Counted from the first letter of the stretch, positions 37,434-46,607 are shown. The stretch: DNA of 64,000 bases from Nocardioides iriomotensis (GCF_004168035.1 NZ_SDPU01000021.1:186001-250000); one strand, 5' to 3'. A program made the numbers and translations. The notes: generated from the letters alone by a model not told the origin.

Positions 37434-38400
37434 CGCCGCGAGCAGTGCCGACGTCCGGGCGGCCACCGACCTGTGGTTCGTGCGGCACGGCCTGCCCTAC
37501 TTCGTGCCCGAGCAGCGCCGCGAGGCCAAGGCCGCGCTGCGGCTGCGCCGCACGGTCCCGCTGCTGGTGCTGATCGGCCTGGCGGCCGCGGCCGCGGGCG
37601 TCGCCCTCGCCTGGGTCACCGACCAGTTCGTCGCCGCCCCGGCCACCCTGGTCAGCCTCGGCCTGCTGGCCGCGGCCTTCTACGCGCTGACCGCGCTCAA
37701 GGCGCGGCCGATCGTGGGCTGGGCGCTGAGCCGCACGTTCGGCAGCCTGCGCACGCTGCTGCCGATGATGAGCCGCGCGCTGCCACTGCTGCTGCTGTTC
37801 GTGACGTTCCTGTTCATCAACGCCGAGGTGTGGCAGGTCTCGTCTCACCTCGCGGTGTCCACGCTCTGGCTGGTCGCCCTGCTGTTCGGCGTGCTCGCGG
37901 TCGGGTTCCTGCTGGTGCGGCTGCCGGAAGAGGTCGACCGCGCCGACGACGACGTCGACGAGAGGCTGCTGCGCAAGGCCTGCCGTGGCACGCCCCTCGA
38001 GGCCGACTGCGACCGGCTGCTCGACGAGGGTGTCGACGTGGCCCGGCACGCGGAGGTCACCGGCTTCGAGCGCTGGAACCTCGTGCTGGTGCTGCTCGTC
38101 ATCCAGGCCGCCCAGGTGCTGCTGCTCGCGGTGACGGTGTTCCTGTTCTTCATGGTGTTCGGGTCGCTCATCATGAACGGCGCCGTCGTGGAGACCTGGA
38201 CCGACGGGTACGCCAACGTCGTCGGCCCCACGCTGATCCAGGTGTCGATCTTCCTGGCGTCGTTCAGCGCGCTCTACCTGACCGTGTCGACGGTCACCGA
38301 CGAGACCTACCGCGTGCAGTTCTTCGGCAGCGTGCTGGCCGAGCTCGAGCGGGCCGTCGGGATGCGCGCGGTGTACCTCGCGCTGCGCGCCGACGCCTGA
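37426..38400 (+). CDS. Polytopic membrane protein of unknown function
   Basis: A 324-residue protein with at least five hydrophobic helices: VPLLVLIGLAAAAAGVALAW, two stretches around LVSLGLLAAAFYAL, ALPLLLLFVTFLFI, LWLVALLFGVLAVGFLLV, and LVLVLLVIQAAQVLLLAVTVFLFFMV. A soluble loop lies between (EVDRADDDVDERLLRKACRG). GTG 37426 overlaps ribF by eight bases, so it may be the last gene of the operon. No family was recognised. Confidence 0.75.
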   Translation: MPDAASSADVRAATDLWFVRHGLPYFVPEQRREAKAALRLRRTVPLLVLIGLAAAAAGVALAWVTDQFVAAPATLVSLGLLAAAFYALTALKARPIVGWALSRTFGSLRTLLPMMSRALPLLLLFVTFLFINAEVWQVSSHLAVSTLWLVALLFGVLAVGFLLVRLPEEVDRADDDVDERLLRKACRGTPLEADCDRLLDEGVDVARHAEVTGFERWNLVLVLLVIQAAQVLLLAVTVFLFFMVFGSLIMNGAVVETWTDGYANVVGPTLIQVSIFLASFSALYLTVSTVTDETYRVQFFGSVLAELERAVGMRAVYLALRADA

Positions 38401-38415
38401 GGTTCCGGGCCGGTC

Positions 38416-38455
38416 CCGTCACGTCCGGGGCGAGGCATCGCCCCGGACGTGACGG
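38416..38455. terminator. Strong bidirectional hairpin terminator
   Basis: A 16-bp perfect stem, 38416-38431 with 38440-38455, and an eight-base loop, between the convergent membrane-protein gene and ptsH. It can act for both transcripts. The right side is followed by AATCC rather than a T-tract. Confidence 0.8.
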
Positions 38456-38493
38456 AATCCCAGCATCAGGTGTTTCTCCGACAGGGCGGGTCC

Positions 38494-38751
38494 TCAGGCG
38501 TCCAGGTCCTGCTCGACCATCGCCGCGATCGTGTCGACGTCGCCGTCGGCGTCGCCGCTGACCTCGACCTGGTCGCCCTTCTTGGCGCCGAGGGTCATGA
38601 TCAGCAGCGCCGAGCTCGCGTCGACGGGGGAGCCGCCGGGCACGGACAGCGTGACGGTGCTGCCGAGCGAGCCGGCCTTCTCCGCGATCAGGGCGGCCGG
38701 ACGGGCGTGCAGGCCGACGGCGGAGCCGACGGACACGGTCTTGGTGGGCAT
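38494..38751 (-). CDS. ptsH: Phosphocarrier protein HPr
   Basis: An 85-residue PTS carrier. The phosphorylated histidine is H15 in VGLHARPAA. S46 lies in DASSALLIM, matching the regulatory serine of Gram-positive HPr. It passes phosphate from enzyme I to the EIIA domains. ATG 38751 is preceded by AAGGAG. It is the last gene of the deoR-fruK-fruA-ptsH unit, 49 bases after fruA, and would also serve the mannitol-type EIICB at the window end. Confidence 0.95.
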   Translation of the reverse strand: MPTKTVSVGSAVGLHARPAALIAEKAGSLGSTVTLSVPGGSPVDASSALLIMTLGAKKGDQVEVSGDADGDVDTIAAMVEQDLDA

Positions 38752-38800
38752 TCACATCTCCTTGCGGGGGTGGTGTGTGGAACCGGTGGGGTGGTGCGGG

Positions 38801-40846
38801 TCAGGCGGTCGCCGTGACTTCCTCGGCGTCGGTGTGGGACAGGGACTTGAGCAGGATCACGAGGCCGGCCGCGACGAGCACGCCGATCAGCAGTGACAGG
38901 AAGAAGTAGAAGACGTGGCCGACGGCGAAGAACACGAAGATGCCGCCGTGCGGGGCCGACAGGGTGACGCCGAACGCCATCGACAGCGCGCCCGTCACGG
39001 CCGAGCCGGCCATGATCGACGGGATGACGCGGGCCGGGTCGGCGGCCGCGAACGGGATCGCGCCCTCGGTGATGAAGGACGCTCCGAGCAGCCAGGCGGC
39101 CTTGCCGTTCTCGCGCTCGGCGACGTTGAACAGCTTCGGTCGTACGACGGTCGCCAGGGCGAGGGCGAGCGGCGGGACCATGCCGGCCAGCATGACCGAG
39201 GCCATGATCGTCAGCTCGGGGGCGTCGCCGGACGCGACCGCGGCGGCCGTGAGACCACCCGTCGCGAACGTGTAGGCCGTCTTGTTCAGCGGGCCGCCCA
39301 TGTCGAAGGCCATCATCAGGCCGAGCACGACCCCCAGGATGATCGCCGAACCGCCGGAGAGGCTGTTGAGGCCGTCGCGCAGGGCGCTCATCAGGGCACC
39401 CAGCGGCTTGGCGAGGACGATCAGCATCACGGCACCGGAGATCATCGTGGCGAGCAGCGGGATGACGACCACCGGCATCAGCCCGCGCATCCAGACCGGC
39501 ACCTTCCACGACGCGATCCAGTGCGCCACGAGGCCGCCGAGCACGCCGCCCACGATGCCGCCCAGGAAGCCGGAGTTCACGATCACCGCGATCGCGCCCA
39601 TCACGAAGCCGGGGGCGATGCCGGGCCGGTCGGCGATGGCGTAGGCGATGTAGCCCGCCAGGGCCGGGACGAGGAAGCTGAACGCCGTACCGCCGAGGGT
39701 GAACAGCACCGCACCGAGGTAGGCCATCAGCGGGCTGTCGAACAGCGCGTCCTCGAGCCCGGCGGCCTGGAGGTCGGGCAGGTTGAACAGCGAGTTGGTG
39801 GTCGCGATCTCCTGGCCGGGCCCGACGATCGTGTAGCCGCCCAGCAGGAACGACAGCGCGATCAGCAGACCGCCCGCCGCGACGAACGGGATCATGTAGG
39901 AGACGCCGGTCATGAGCACGCGGCGGATCCGCAGGCCCCAGGACTCCTCGCCGGTCGAGGAGGAGTCGCCGGCGGTCGCCGTGCCCTCGACGCGGGGGGC
40001 GTTCGGGTCGTCGGCGAAGCGAAGCGCCTCGGCGATCATCGCGTCGCCGTCGTCGATGGCGCGCTTGACGCCGGAGGCGACGACCGGGAGGCCGGCGAAG
40101 CGGCCGCGCTCGCGGACGCCGACGTCGGCGGCGAAGATCGCGGCGGACGCGGCGTGGATGGTGTCGCGGGACAGCGGCGTCGAGCCCGCCGAGCCCTGGG
40201 TCTCGACGTGGATGTCGACGCCGGCGCGGGCCGCGGCGGCCTCGAGCGCCTCGGCGGCCATGTAGGTGTGGGCGATGCCGGTCGGGCACGCGGTCACCGC
40301 GACGATGCTCCGGCGCGCGGCCGGGGCGGGCTCGGCTGCCGCCGCGGCGGCGGGTGCGGCACCCGCCGGGGCCGCCGCGGGCGCCGGCAGCTTGACCACG
40401 GAGTCGACCAGGCTGACCACGTCGGCCGGCGTCTCGGCCTGGCGCAGCCCGTCGGTGAACTCCGGGCGGACCAGGGCGCGGGCGAGCTGGGTCAGCACCT
40501 CGAGGTGGGTGGCGTCCCCGCCCGCCGGCGCGGCGATGAGGAACGCCAGGTCGGCCGGTCCGTCCTTGGCGCCGAAGTCGGTGCCGGGCTCGAGCCGGGC
40601 GAAGACCAGGGTGGGTACGTCGACGTGCTCGGTGCGGCAGTGCGGGATGGCGATTCCGCCGGGCAGGCCGGTGGACGAGGTGGCCTCACGGGCCAGGGCG
40701 TCCGCGGCGAGACCGTCGGCGTTGCCGGTCCGGCCGGCGTCCGCGGCCAGTCGGGCGAGGCCGCGGATGGTCTCGGTCTTGTCGGCACCGAGGGAGACGT
40801 CCAGGCGGACGAGCTCCTCGGTGATCATCGGGGTGGAGGCGGTCAT
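38801..40846 (-). CDS. fruA: PTS fructose transporter EIIABC
   Basis: A 681-residue fused permease with domain order IIA-IIB-IIC. The IIA phospho-site is H69 in GIAIPHCRTEHV, the IIB site C187 in VTACPTGIAHTYMAAEAL, and the IIC domain follows a Ser/Gly linker with helices from about residue 290. An Ala/Pro linker (PAPAAAPAGAAPAAAAAAEPAPAA) joins IIA to IIB. The ATG shares one base with the fruK stop (TGATG). A GAGGA site lies upstream. It would import fructose as fructose 1-phosphate. Confidence 0.95.
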   Translation of the reverse strand: MTASTPMITEELVRLDVSLGADKTETIRGLARLAADAGRTGNADGLAADALAREATSSTGLPGGIAIPHCRTEHVDVPTLVFARLEPGTDFGAKDGPADLAFLIAAPAGGDATHLEVLTQLARALVRPEFTDGLRQAETPADVVSLVDSVVKLPAPAAAPAGAAPAAAAAAEPAPAARRSIVAVTACPTGIAHTYMAAEALEAAAARAGVDIHVETQGSAGSTPLSRDTIHAASAAIFAADVGVRERGRFAGLPVVASGVKRAIDDGDAMIAEALRFADDPNAPRVEGTATAGDSSSTGEESWGLRIRRVLMTGVSYMIPFVAAGGLLIALSFLLGGYTIVGPGQEIATTNSLFNLPDLQAAGLEDALFDSPLMAYLGAVLFTLGGTAFSFLVPALAGYIAYAIADRPGIAPGFVMGAIAVIVNSGFLGGIVGGVLGGLVAHWIASWKVPVWMRGLMPVVVIPLLATMISGAVMLIVLAKPLGALMSALRDGLNSLSGGSAIILGVVLGLMMAFDMGGPLNKTAYTFATGGLTAAAVASGDAPELTIMASVMLAGMVPPLALALATVVRPKLFNVAERENGKAAWLLGASFITEGAIPFAAADPARVIPSIMAGSAVTGALSMAFGVTLSAPHGGIFVFFAVGHVFYFFLSLLIGVLVAAGLVILLKSLSHTDAEEVTATA

Positions 40847-41823
40847 CAAGATCCTCGTTGGGGTTGAGGGATGGACAGCTCGGCCACGTCGACGAGCTCG
40901 GGGTGGACCGTGTCGGGAGTGGGGATGGTGGTTCCCGGCAGGCCCGCGGCTGCGCTGCCGTAGGCCACGGCCAGACGCAGACGATCGGCGGGCTCGGCGT
41001 CGCGGAGCGATCCGAGCAGGTATCCGAAGAGGCTGGAGTCGCCGGCACCGACCGTGCTCACCACGGTGGTCGGCGGTGGTGTGGCGTGCCACGCCCCCGA
41101 GGGCGTGACCAGGACGGCGCCCGAGGCACCGAGCGTGGCGAGGACGGCCGCCACCCCGCGCTCGACGAGCACGGCGGCGGCGCTCGCGGCCAGGAGCGGG
41201 TCGGCCTCGATCTTGTCGGGGTCGCCTCCGGCGATCGACGCCAGCTCCTCGGCGTTGGGCTTGAGCAGGTCGGGGGCGCCGCTGTCGAGGTGCGCGAACA
41301 CCTCGTCGAGGGGCGGCCCGGAGGTGTCCACCGCGACCGCGACGTCCAGCTCGCGCAGGTCGCGCACCACGGCGGCGTACCAGTCGGCGGGGGCGCCCGG
41401 CGGCAGCGAGCCCGCCAGCACCACCCAGCGCGCCTGCGCGGACCGCTGCACGAGCGCGTGGCTCAGCCGGTCGAGGGTGGCGGCGTCGGCAGTGGCGCCG
41501 GGGGAGTTGATCTTGGTGGTGGTGCCGTCGGGCTCGGTGATCGTGACGTTCATCCGGACGTCGCCAGCCGGAGGCTCGGGGCGGCAGTCGATGCCGTCGC
41601 GCAGCAGCTCGAGCACGTAGGGGTCGTCGGACGCGGCCGGCAGCACGGCGATCGTGGGGACGCCGGCGGCGACCGCGGCCCGCGAGATGTTGACGCCCTT
41701 GCCGGCCGACTGCGACGTGACGGTGGCGGCCCGGAGGACGGCGCCGCGCTCGAGCATCGAGGTGAGCTCGATGGTCCGGTCGATGCTGGGGTTCGGCGTC
41801 AACGTCACGATGAGGCCGCTCAT
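40846..41823 (-). CDS. fruK: 1-phosphofructokinase
   Basis: A 325-residue PfkB-family sugar kinase that makes fructose 1,6-bisphosphate from fructose 1-phosphate. TLTPNPSIDRTIEL is the family opening, SAGKGVNISRAAVAAG the first signature, and STVGAGDSSLFGYLLG the second, with the catalytic aspartate. It overlaps the DeoR gene by ATGA and its stop overlaps the fruA ATG. The gene order regulator-kinase-permease is the common fructose operon. Confidence 0.94.
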   Translation of the reverse strand: MSGLIVTLTPNPSIDRTIELTSMLERGAVLRAATVTSQSAGKGVNISRAAVAAGVPTIAVLPAASDDPYVLELLRDGIDCRPEPPAGDVRMNVTITEPDGTTTKINSPGATADAATLDRLSHALVQRSAQARWVVLAGSLPPGAPADWYAAVVRDLRELDVAVAVDTSGPPLDEVFAHLDSGAPDLLKPNAEELASIAGGDPDKIEADPLLAASAAAVLVERGVAAVLATLGASGAVLVTPSGAWHATPPPTTVVSTVGAGDSSLFGYLLGSLRDAEPADRLRLAVAYGSAAAGLPGTTIPTPDTVHPELVDVAELSIPQPQRGS

Positions 41824-42587
41824 GCCACCACCACCTCGATGTCGTGGGCCTTCAGCGTGGCCTGGTCGTCGGAGCTGAGGCCGTCGTCCGTGATGAGCAC
41901 GTCGACCTGCTCGAGGTCGCCGAAGCGGACCGTGCTCTCGTGGCCGATCTTCGAGGAGTCGGCGAGCACGACGACGCGCTGCGCGCTGCGGATCATGGCG
42001 CTCTTGGCGGCCGCCTCGCTCTGGTCGGGGGTGCTCAGGCCGTGCGCGATGCTGAGCCCGTTGGTGCCGACGAACGCGACGTCGGTGCGCAGCCGCGAGA
42101 TCGCCGCGACGGTGTCCTCGCCGACCGCGGCCTGCGTGGTGCGGCGGACCCGGCCGGGGAGCAGGTGGAGGTCCACGTTGGCGCGTCCGGCCAGCCGCCC
42201 GGCGATCGGGACGGCGTTGGTGAAGATCGTGTACGGCAGGTCGAGGGGGAGCAGGCCGGCCAGCCGGGCGGTGGTCGTGCCCGCGTCGAGCAGCACGCTG
42301 CCGCCGTTGGTCGGCAGGTAGGCGAGCGCGGCCTCGGCGACCCGGTCCTTCTGGTCGCTCTGCGCCTGGTCGCGCTCGTTGACCGCGACCTCGAGCACGG
42401 ACAGCGACGCCGCCGGGATGGCGCCGCCGTGCACGCGTCGTACGATTCCGGCACGCTCCAGGGTCGAGAGGTCCCGGCGCACGGTCTCCGTGGTCACCGT
42501 GAACCGGTCCGCCAGCTCGGTGACCGAGAGACGACCGCGCTGCGTGAGCAGGTCGGCGATCGCTTGCTGGCGTTCCTCGGCGTACAA
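41820..42587 (-). CDS. DeoR-family transcriptional repressor of the fructose operon
   Basis: A 255-residue regulator with an N-terminal winged helix (RLSVTELADRFTVTTETVRRDLSTLERAGIVRRVHGG) and a C-terminal sugar-phosphate sensing domain (GGSVLLDAGTTTARLAGLLP). It begins with TTG at 42587, preceded by AAGGAGG six bases upstream, which supports that rare start. It is the first gene of the operon and is divergent from ptsI. Effector is probably fructose 1-phosphate, inferred from the family. Confidence 0.92.
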   Translation of the reverse strand: MYAEERQQAIADLLTQRGRLSVTELADRFTVTTETVRRDLSTLERAGIVRRVHGGAIPAASLSVLEVAVNERDQAQSDQKDRVAEAALAYLPTNGGSVLLDAGTTTARLAGLLPLDLPYTIFTNAVPIAGRLAGRANVDLHLLPGRVRRTTQAAVGEDTVAAISRLRTDVAFVGTNGLSIAHGLSTPDQSEAAAKSAMIRSAQRVVVLADSSKIGHESTVRFGDLEQVDVLITDDGLSSDDQATLKAHDIEVVVA

Positions 42588-42634
42588 CGGGCCTCCTTCG
42601 TGACACAGGGCACAAGGTCATCTGCGTGTCTGTT

Positions 42635-42663
42635 GTTTTACGCCCGAATGTGTTGACTGTCAA
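42635..42663 (-). promoter_or_regulatory. Promoter of the fructose operon
   Basis: On the minus strand: TTGACA (42663-42658), 17-base spacer, TAAAAC (42640-42635). The leader to TTG 42587 is about 41 bases. The -35 box overlaps that of ptsI on the other strand. Confidence 0.65.
42636..42650. promoter_or_regulatory. Element shared with the mannitol PTS promoter
   Basis: TTTT-N2-GCCCGAATG, also found at 62435-62449. It lies two bases upstream of the ptsI -35 and inside the spacer of the opposite promoter. A regulatory binding site is inferred. Confidence 0.45.
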
Positions 42664-42681
42664 GCGCGCCGCATGTTTACT
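42653..42681 (+). promoter_or_regulatory. Promoter of ptsI, leaderless
   Basis: TTGACT (42653-42658), 17-base spacer, TTTACT (42676-42681), then six bases to ATG 42688. The start of transcription would coincide with the ATG. TTGACTGTCAA (42653-42663) is a palindrome that supplies the -35 boxes of both divergent promoters. Confidence 0.7.
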
Positions 42682-42687
42682 TTGGCC

Positions 42688-44364
42688 ATGACGCAGTTCA
42701 CATCCCCGCTGACCGGCACACCCGTCGTCCCGGGCGTCGCGTACGGACCCGTGCTGCTCGCCCGCACCGACATCCCGGCCGACCAGGTCGCGGCGTTCGA
42801 GGCGACGTCGCCGTCGGCCGAGGAGGCCATGACGGCCTACGACGCCGCCGTCGAGAAGGTGTCGGGCCGGCTCGCGGACCGAGCCTCGGCCGCGCACGGC
42901 TCGGCCGCCGAGGTGCTCACCGCGACCGCCGGGCTCGCCCGCGACAAGGGCCTGCGTGGTGCCGTGTCCGGCCGCGTCGACGGCGGCGACAAGCTGCTGG
43001 GCGCCCTGCGTGGCAGCGTCGACCAGTTCGCCGAGCTCTTCTCGTCGATGGGCGGGCTGATGGCCGAGCGGGTCACCGACCTGCGCGACCTGGAGAAGCG
43101 GCTCACCGCCGAGATCGTCGGCGCTCCCGAGCCCGGCGTGCCCACCCCCGACGTACCCAGCGTGCTCGTGGCCGAGGACCTCGCGCCCGCCGACACCGCA
43201 CTGCTCGACGCGGACCAGGTGCTGGCGCTGGTCACCGAGCGCGGCGGCCCGACCAGCCACACCGCGATCATCGCCCGCCAGCTCGGCATCCCCTGCATCG
43301 TCGCCGCGCACGGCGTGATGGCCCTGACGAGCGGCGCCAAGGTCCTCGTCGACGGCACCACCGGCGACATCGAGGTCGGCCCCGACGAGGCCGACGCCGA
43401 GCGTCGGGTCGTCGAGGCCCGCGAGAGCCGTGCCGTCATCGAGGCCTGGACCGGACCGGCCCGCACCGCCGACGGCACCCCGGTCAAGGTGCTCGCCAAC
43501 GTCGCCGACGGCGCCTCCGCGGCCAAGGCCGCCGAGGGGCCGGTCGAGGGCAGCGGCCTGTTCCGCACCGAGCTGTGCTTCCTCAACCGCAAGGACGAGC
43601 CGTCCGTCGAGGAGCAGGCCGATCTGTACGGCGCGGTGCTCACCGCCTTCGGCACCGACCGGTACGTCGTCATCCGCACGCTCGACGCGGGCTCGGACAA
43701 GCCGGTGGCGTTCGCGACCCTCGAGGGCGAGGAGAACCCTGCGCTCGGCGTACGCGGCCTGCGCCTGTCCTTCGGCAACCCTGGCCTGCTCGAGCGGCAG
43801 CTCGACGCCATCGCGCTGGCCGCGAAGAACACCGGCACCCAGCCGTGGGTGATGGCGCCGATGGTCGCGACGGTCGACGAGGCCCGCACCTTCGCCGAGC
43901 AGGTCCGCGACCGCGGGCTCAAGGCCGGCGTGATGGTCGAGGTGCCGAGCACGGCCCTGCTCGCGCACCGGTTCCTCGAGGAGGTCGACTTCCTGTCGAT
44001 CGGCACCAACGACCTCACCCAGTACACGATGGCCGCCGACCGGATGGCCAGCGACCTCGCGCACCTCACCGACCCCTGGCAGCCGGCCGTCCTCGCGCTC
44101 GTCGCGATCACCGCCGAGGCGGGCAAGCAGGCCGGCAAGCCGGTCGGCGTCTGCGGCGAGGCCGCGGCCGACCCGCTGCTCGCCACCGCGCTCGTCGGCA
44201 TGGGCATCACGTCGCTGTCGATGGCGGTCGCCGCCGTGAAGCCGGTCGGCGCGCAGCTCGGCCAGGTCTCGATGGACACCTGCGAGCACGCCGCCGAGGC
44301 CGCCCTCGCCGCGCGCGACCCAGCCGCCGCCCGCGCGGCGGTGCGCGAGGCGCTCAGCCGCTGA
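42688..44364 (+). CDS. ptsI: PTS enzyme I
   Basis: A 558-residue phosphoenolpyruvate-protein phosphotransferase. The phospho-histidine is H191 in GGPTSHTAIIARQLG. The C-terminal PEP-binding barrel holds EGSGLFRTELCFLNR and a catalytic cysteine in VGVCGEAAADPLL. ATG 42688 was preferred over ATG 42673 because a TTTACT -10 box lies six bases before it (leaderless). It is divergent from deoR-fruK-fruA-ptsH and phosphorylates HPr for both fructose and mannitol permeases. Confidence 0.95.
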   Translation: MTQFTSPLTGTPVVPGVAYGPVLLARTDIPADQVAAFEATSPSAEEAMTAYDAAVEKVSGRLADRASAAHGSAAEVLTATAGLARDKGLRGAVSGRVDGGDKLLGALRGSVDQFAELFSSMGGLMAERVTDLRDLEKRLTAEIVGAPEPGVPTPDVPSVLVAEDLAPADTALLDADQVLALVTERGGPTSHTAIIARQLGIPCIVAAHGVMALTSGAKVLVDGTTGDIEVGPDEADAERRVVEARESRAVIEAWTGPARTADGTPVKVLANVADGASAAKAAEGPVEGSGLFRTELCFLNRKDEPSVEEQADLYGAVLTAFGTDRYVVIRTLDAGSDKPVAFATLEGEENPALGVRGLRLSFGNPGLLERQLDAIALAAKNTGTQPWVMAPMVATVDEARTFAEQVRDRGLKAGVMVEVPSTALLAHRFLEEVDFLSIGTNDLTQYTMAADRMASDLAHLTDPWQPAVLALVAITAEAGKQAGKPVGVCGEAAADPLLATALVGMGITSLSMAVAAVKPVGAQLGQVSMDTCEHAAEAALAARDPAAARAAVREALSR

Positions 44365-44398
44365 CCAGACCCTCCCGCGCGCTCGCTGGCTGCCCGGA

Positions 44399-46495
44399 TC
44401 AGGCGGTGACGGTGACGGGGGTGCCGTTGAGGACCGCGTTGCCGGAGACGTCGAGCCGCTCGGGATCGGTCAGGTCGTTGATCGACACGCCGGGCACGCC
44501 GGTGGCGTTGCGCATCCGCACACCTTCGCGCGCGTGGCCGTAGCCGTGCGGGAGGCTCACCACGCCGCGCATCATCGTGTCGCTGGCGGCGACCTCGACC
44601 CGCACGCTGCCGACCCGGCTGGTGACCGTCACCTCGGCGCCGTCGTCGATGCCGCGGGTGGCGAGGTCGTCGGGGTGCATCAGGAGCTGGTGCCGGGGCC
44701 GACCCTTGGTGAGCCGCTCGCTGTTGTGCATCCACGAGTTGCAGTCGCGCTGGTGGCGGCGCCCGATGAGCACCAGGCCGTCCTCCTCCGGCGGGGGTAC
44801 GGCGTCCAGTCGGGCGAGGTCGTCGAGCACGAGCGGCTGCGCCAGGTCGATCCGGTGACCGGGTGTCTGCAGGCGTCCCGGGAGCTGCGGCCGGAGCGGC
44901 CCCAGGTCGAGGCCGGCTCCGGAGGCGCGCAGCCTCCGAACCGACAGCCGGCGCTCGTCGGTGCGCAGCAGCAGGTCGACGACGCGGGTGGGGGACAGCC
45001 GCAGCCGGGCCTCCTGCACGAGCCGCGCGCGGAGCGGCCGCTTCCGCCCGACCAGGCGCGCGGTGCGCAGCGCGATCTCGCGGTAGATCTCCCAGTCGTG
45101 CATCGCGCCGTCGGGCTTCGGCAGCACCGCCGGCGTGAACCGCGCCGTGTCGCGCACCGCCAGCGCGTGGAACACCAGGTCGTAGTGGTCGCGCTCCAGC
45201 GCGCCCGTCGGCGGCAGGATCACGTCGGCGTGCCGGGTGGTCTCGTTGACGTAGAAGTCCACGGCCGCCACGAAGTCGAGCCCGGCGATCGCCCGGTCGA
45301 GCCGCGCGCCGTCCGGCGTCGAGGAGACCGGGTTGCCCGAGAGCAGCAGCAGGGCCTTCACCTGCCCGTCGCCGGGCGTGAGCATCTCGTCGGCCATCGT
45401 CGCGACCGGCAGCTCGCCGGCGAACTCCGGCAGCCCGCGCACCCGGCTGCGCCACACGTCGTGGTGGCCGCGCCCGACGAAGCCGCGGCGCACCACGTCG
45501 ACCGCGGGACGGGTGAACATCACGCCGCCGGGCCGGTCGAGGTTGCCGGTGATCGCGTTCAGCACCTGAACCGCCCACTGCGCGACGAGCCCGAACTCCT
45601 GCACGGACACGCCGATCCGCCCGTAGACCGCCGCCGACTCCGCCGTCGCGACGTCCCGCGCGATCCGCCGTACGACGTCGGCGGGCACACCGCTCGCGGC
45701 CTCGGCGCGCTCGGGCGTGAACGCCGCGACCGCGTCGCGCACGGCGCTCACCCCGTCGACGTACGAGGGAATCCTCTCGAGGCCCTCGTCGAGGATCACG
45801 TGCACCAGCGCGAGGAGCACGAACGCGTCGGAGCCGGGCCGCACGAAGTGGTGCTCGTCGGCGGCCTTGGCCGTCTCGGTGCGGCGCGGGTCGAGCACGA
45901 CCATCCGGCCGCCGCGCGCCTTGAGCTCACGCAGCCGGCCGGGGAAGTCGGGCACGGTCATCAGGCTGCCGTTAGACGCCATCGGGTTGCCGCCGAGGAC
46001 CAGGAAGTACTGCGTGCGGTCGATGTCGGGGATGGGCAGCAGCAGCTGGTGCCCGTAGAGGAGGTAGGCGAGGAGCTGGTGCGGCAGCTGGTCCACCGAC
46101 GTGGCGCTGAACTTGTTGCGGGTCCGCAGCGACTTCACCATCGCGGTCCCGTGCGTCATCGAGCCGATGCTGTGCACGTTGGGGTTGCCGAGGTAGATCG
46201 CCAGCGCGTCGCGGCCGTGCTCGCGCTGCGCCCGGGCCAGGTTGTCGGCGACCAGGTCGAGCGCCTCGTCCCAGGAGACCTCCTGCCACGTGTCACCCAC
46301 CCGCCGCACCGGGCGCCGGAGCCGGTCGGGGTCGGCGTGCACGTCCTGCAGCGCGATCGCCTTCGGGCACACGTGCCCCCGCGACAGCGGGTCGTCCGGG
46401 TTGCCGCGGACGTCGGTCACCCGGCCGTCGTCGAGCGTCACGACCAGCCCGCAGATCGCCTCGCACAGGTTGCACACGCCGAGAACACGTTCCAC
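44399..46495 (-). CDS. Molybdopterin-dependent oxidoreductase (formate dehydrogenase/DMSO reductase superfamily)
   Basis: A 698-residue protein with an N-terminal [4Fe-4S] motif (CNLCEAICG, then GHVCPKA about 27 residues on), the molybdopterin-guanine-dinucleotide domains, and a C-terminal Asp-decarboxylase-like barrel (ATRGIDDGAEVTVTSRVG). It resembles single-subunit formate dehydrogenase- or assimilatory nitrate-reductase-like proteins. No partner subunit, cytochrome or Fe-S protein is adjacent. The GTG start lies seven bases after a CAGACT -10 box (46503-46508), so it is probably leaderless. It has no obvious selenocysteine codon in frame. The substrate is unknown. Confidence 0.88.
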   Translation of the reverse strand: MERVLGVCNLCEAICGLVVTLDDGRVTDVRGNPDDPLSRGHVCPKAIALQDVHADPDRLRRPVRRVGDTWQEVSWDEALDLVADNLARAQREHGRDALAIYLGNPNVHSIGSMTHGTAMVKSLRTRNKFSATSVDQLPHQLLAYLLYGHQLLLPIPDIDRTQYFLVLGGNPMASNGSLMTVPDFPGRLRELKARGGRMVVLDPRRTETAKAADEHHFVRPGSDAFVLLALVHVILDEGLERIPSYVDGVSAVRDAVAAFTPERAEAASGVPADVVRRIARDVATAESAAVYGRIGVSVQEFGLVAQWAVQVLNAITGNLDRPGGVMFTRPAVDVVRRGFVGRGHHDVWRSRVRGLPEFAGELPVATMADEMLTPGDGQVKALLLLSGNPVSSTPDGARLDRAIAGLDFVAAVDFYVNETTRHADVILPPTGALERDHYDLVFHALAVRDTARFTPAVLPKPDGAMHDWEIYREIALRTARLVGRKRPLRARLVQEARLRLSPTRVVDLLLRTDERRLSVRRLRASGAGLDLGPLRPQLPGRLQTPGHRIDLAQPLVLDDLARLDAVPPPEEDGLVLIGRRHQRDCNSWMHNSERLTKGRPRHQLLMHPDDLATRGIDDGAEVTVTSRVGSVRVEVAASDTMMRGVVSLPHGYGHAREGVRMRNATGVPGVSINDLTDPERLDVSGNAVLNGTPVTVTA

Positions 46496-46563
46496 CCGAG
46501 GCAGTCTGCCACCGGGACGCCCCGCCCGGGACGCGGGCGCCGTCGGCAGCTGTAACGCGGGGT

Positions 46564-46607
46564 TGTGGACGCTTCACAAGGCGCATGACGCTGGGGAAGC
46601 GTCCACA
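46564..46607. repeat. 12-bp perfect inverted repeat in the rpsO upstream region
   Basis: TGTGGACGCTTC (46564-46575) and GAAGCGTCCACA (46596-46607), spacer 20 bases. No T-tract. It could be an operator or a hairpin; nothing decides between them. Confidence 0.55.

Noticed and set aside
40846-44289. A very long antisense open frame opposite ptsI, extending through the DeoR region into fruK
   Set aside because: Only the fruK part is real. The extension is antisense to ptsI, low in complexity and lacks any motif; it is a product of high GC at third positions.
44399-46495. Selenocysteine-containing formate dehydrogenase
   Set aside because: The frame runs to its stop with no internal TGA and no SECIS-like hairpin was seen.
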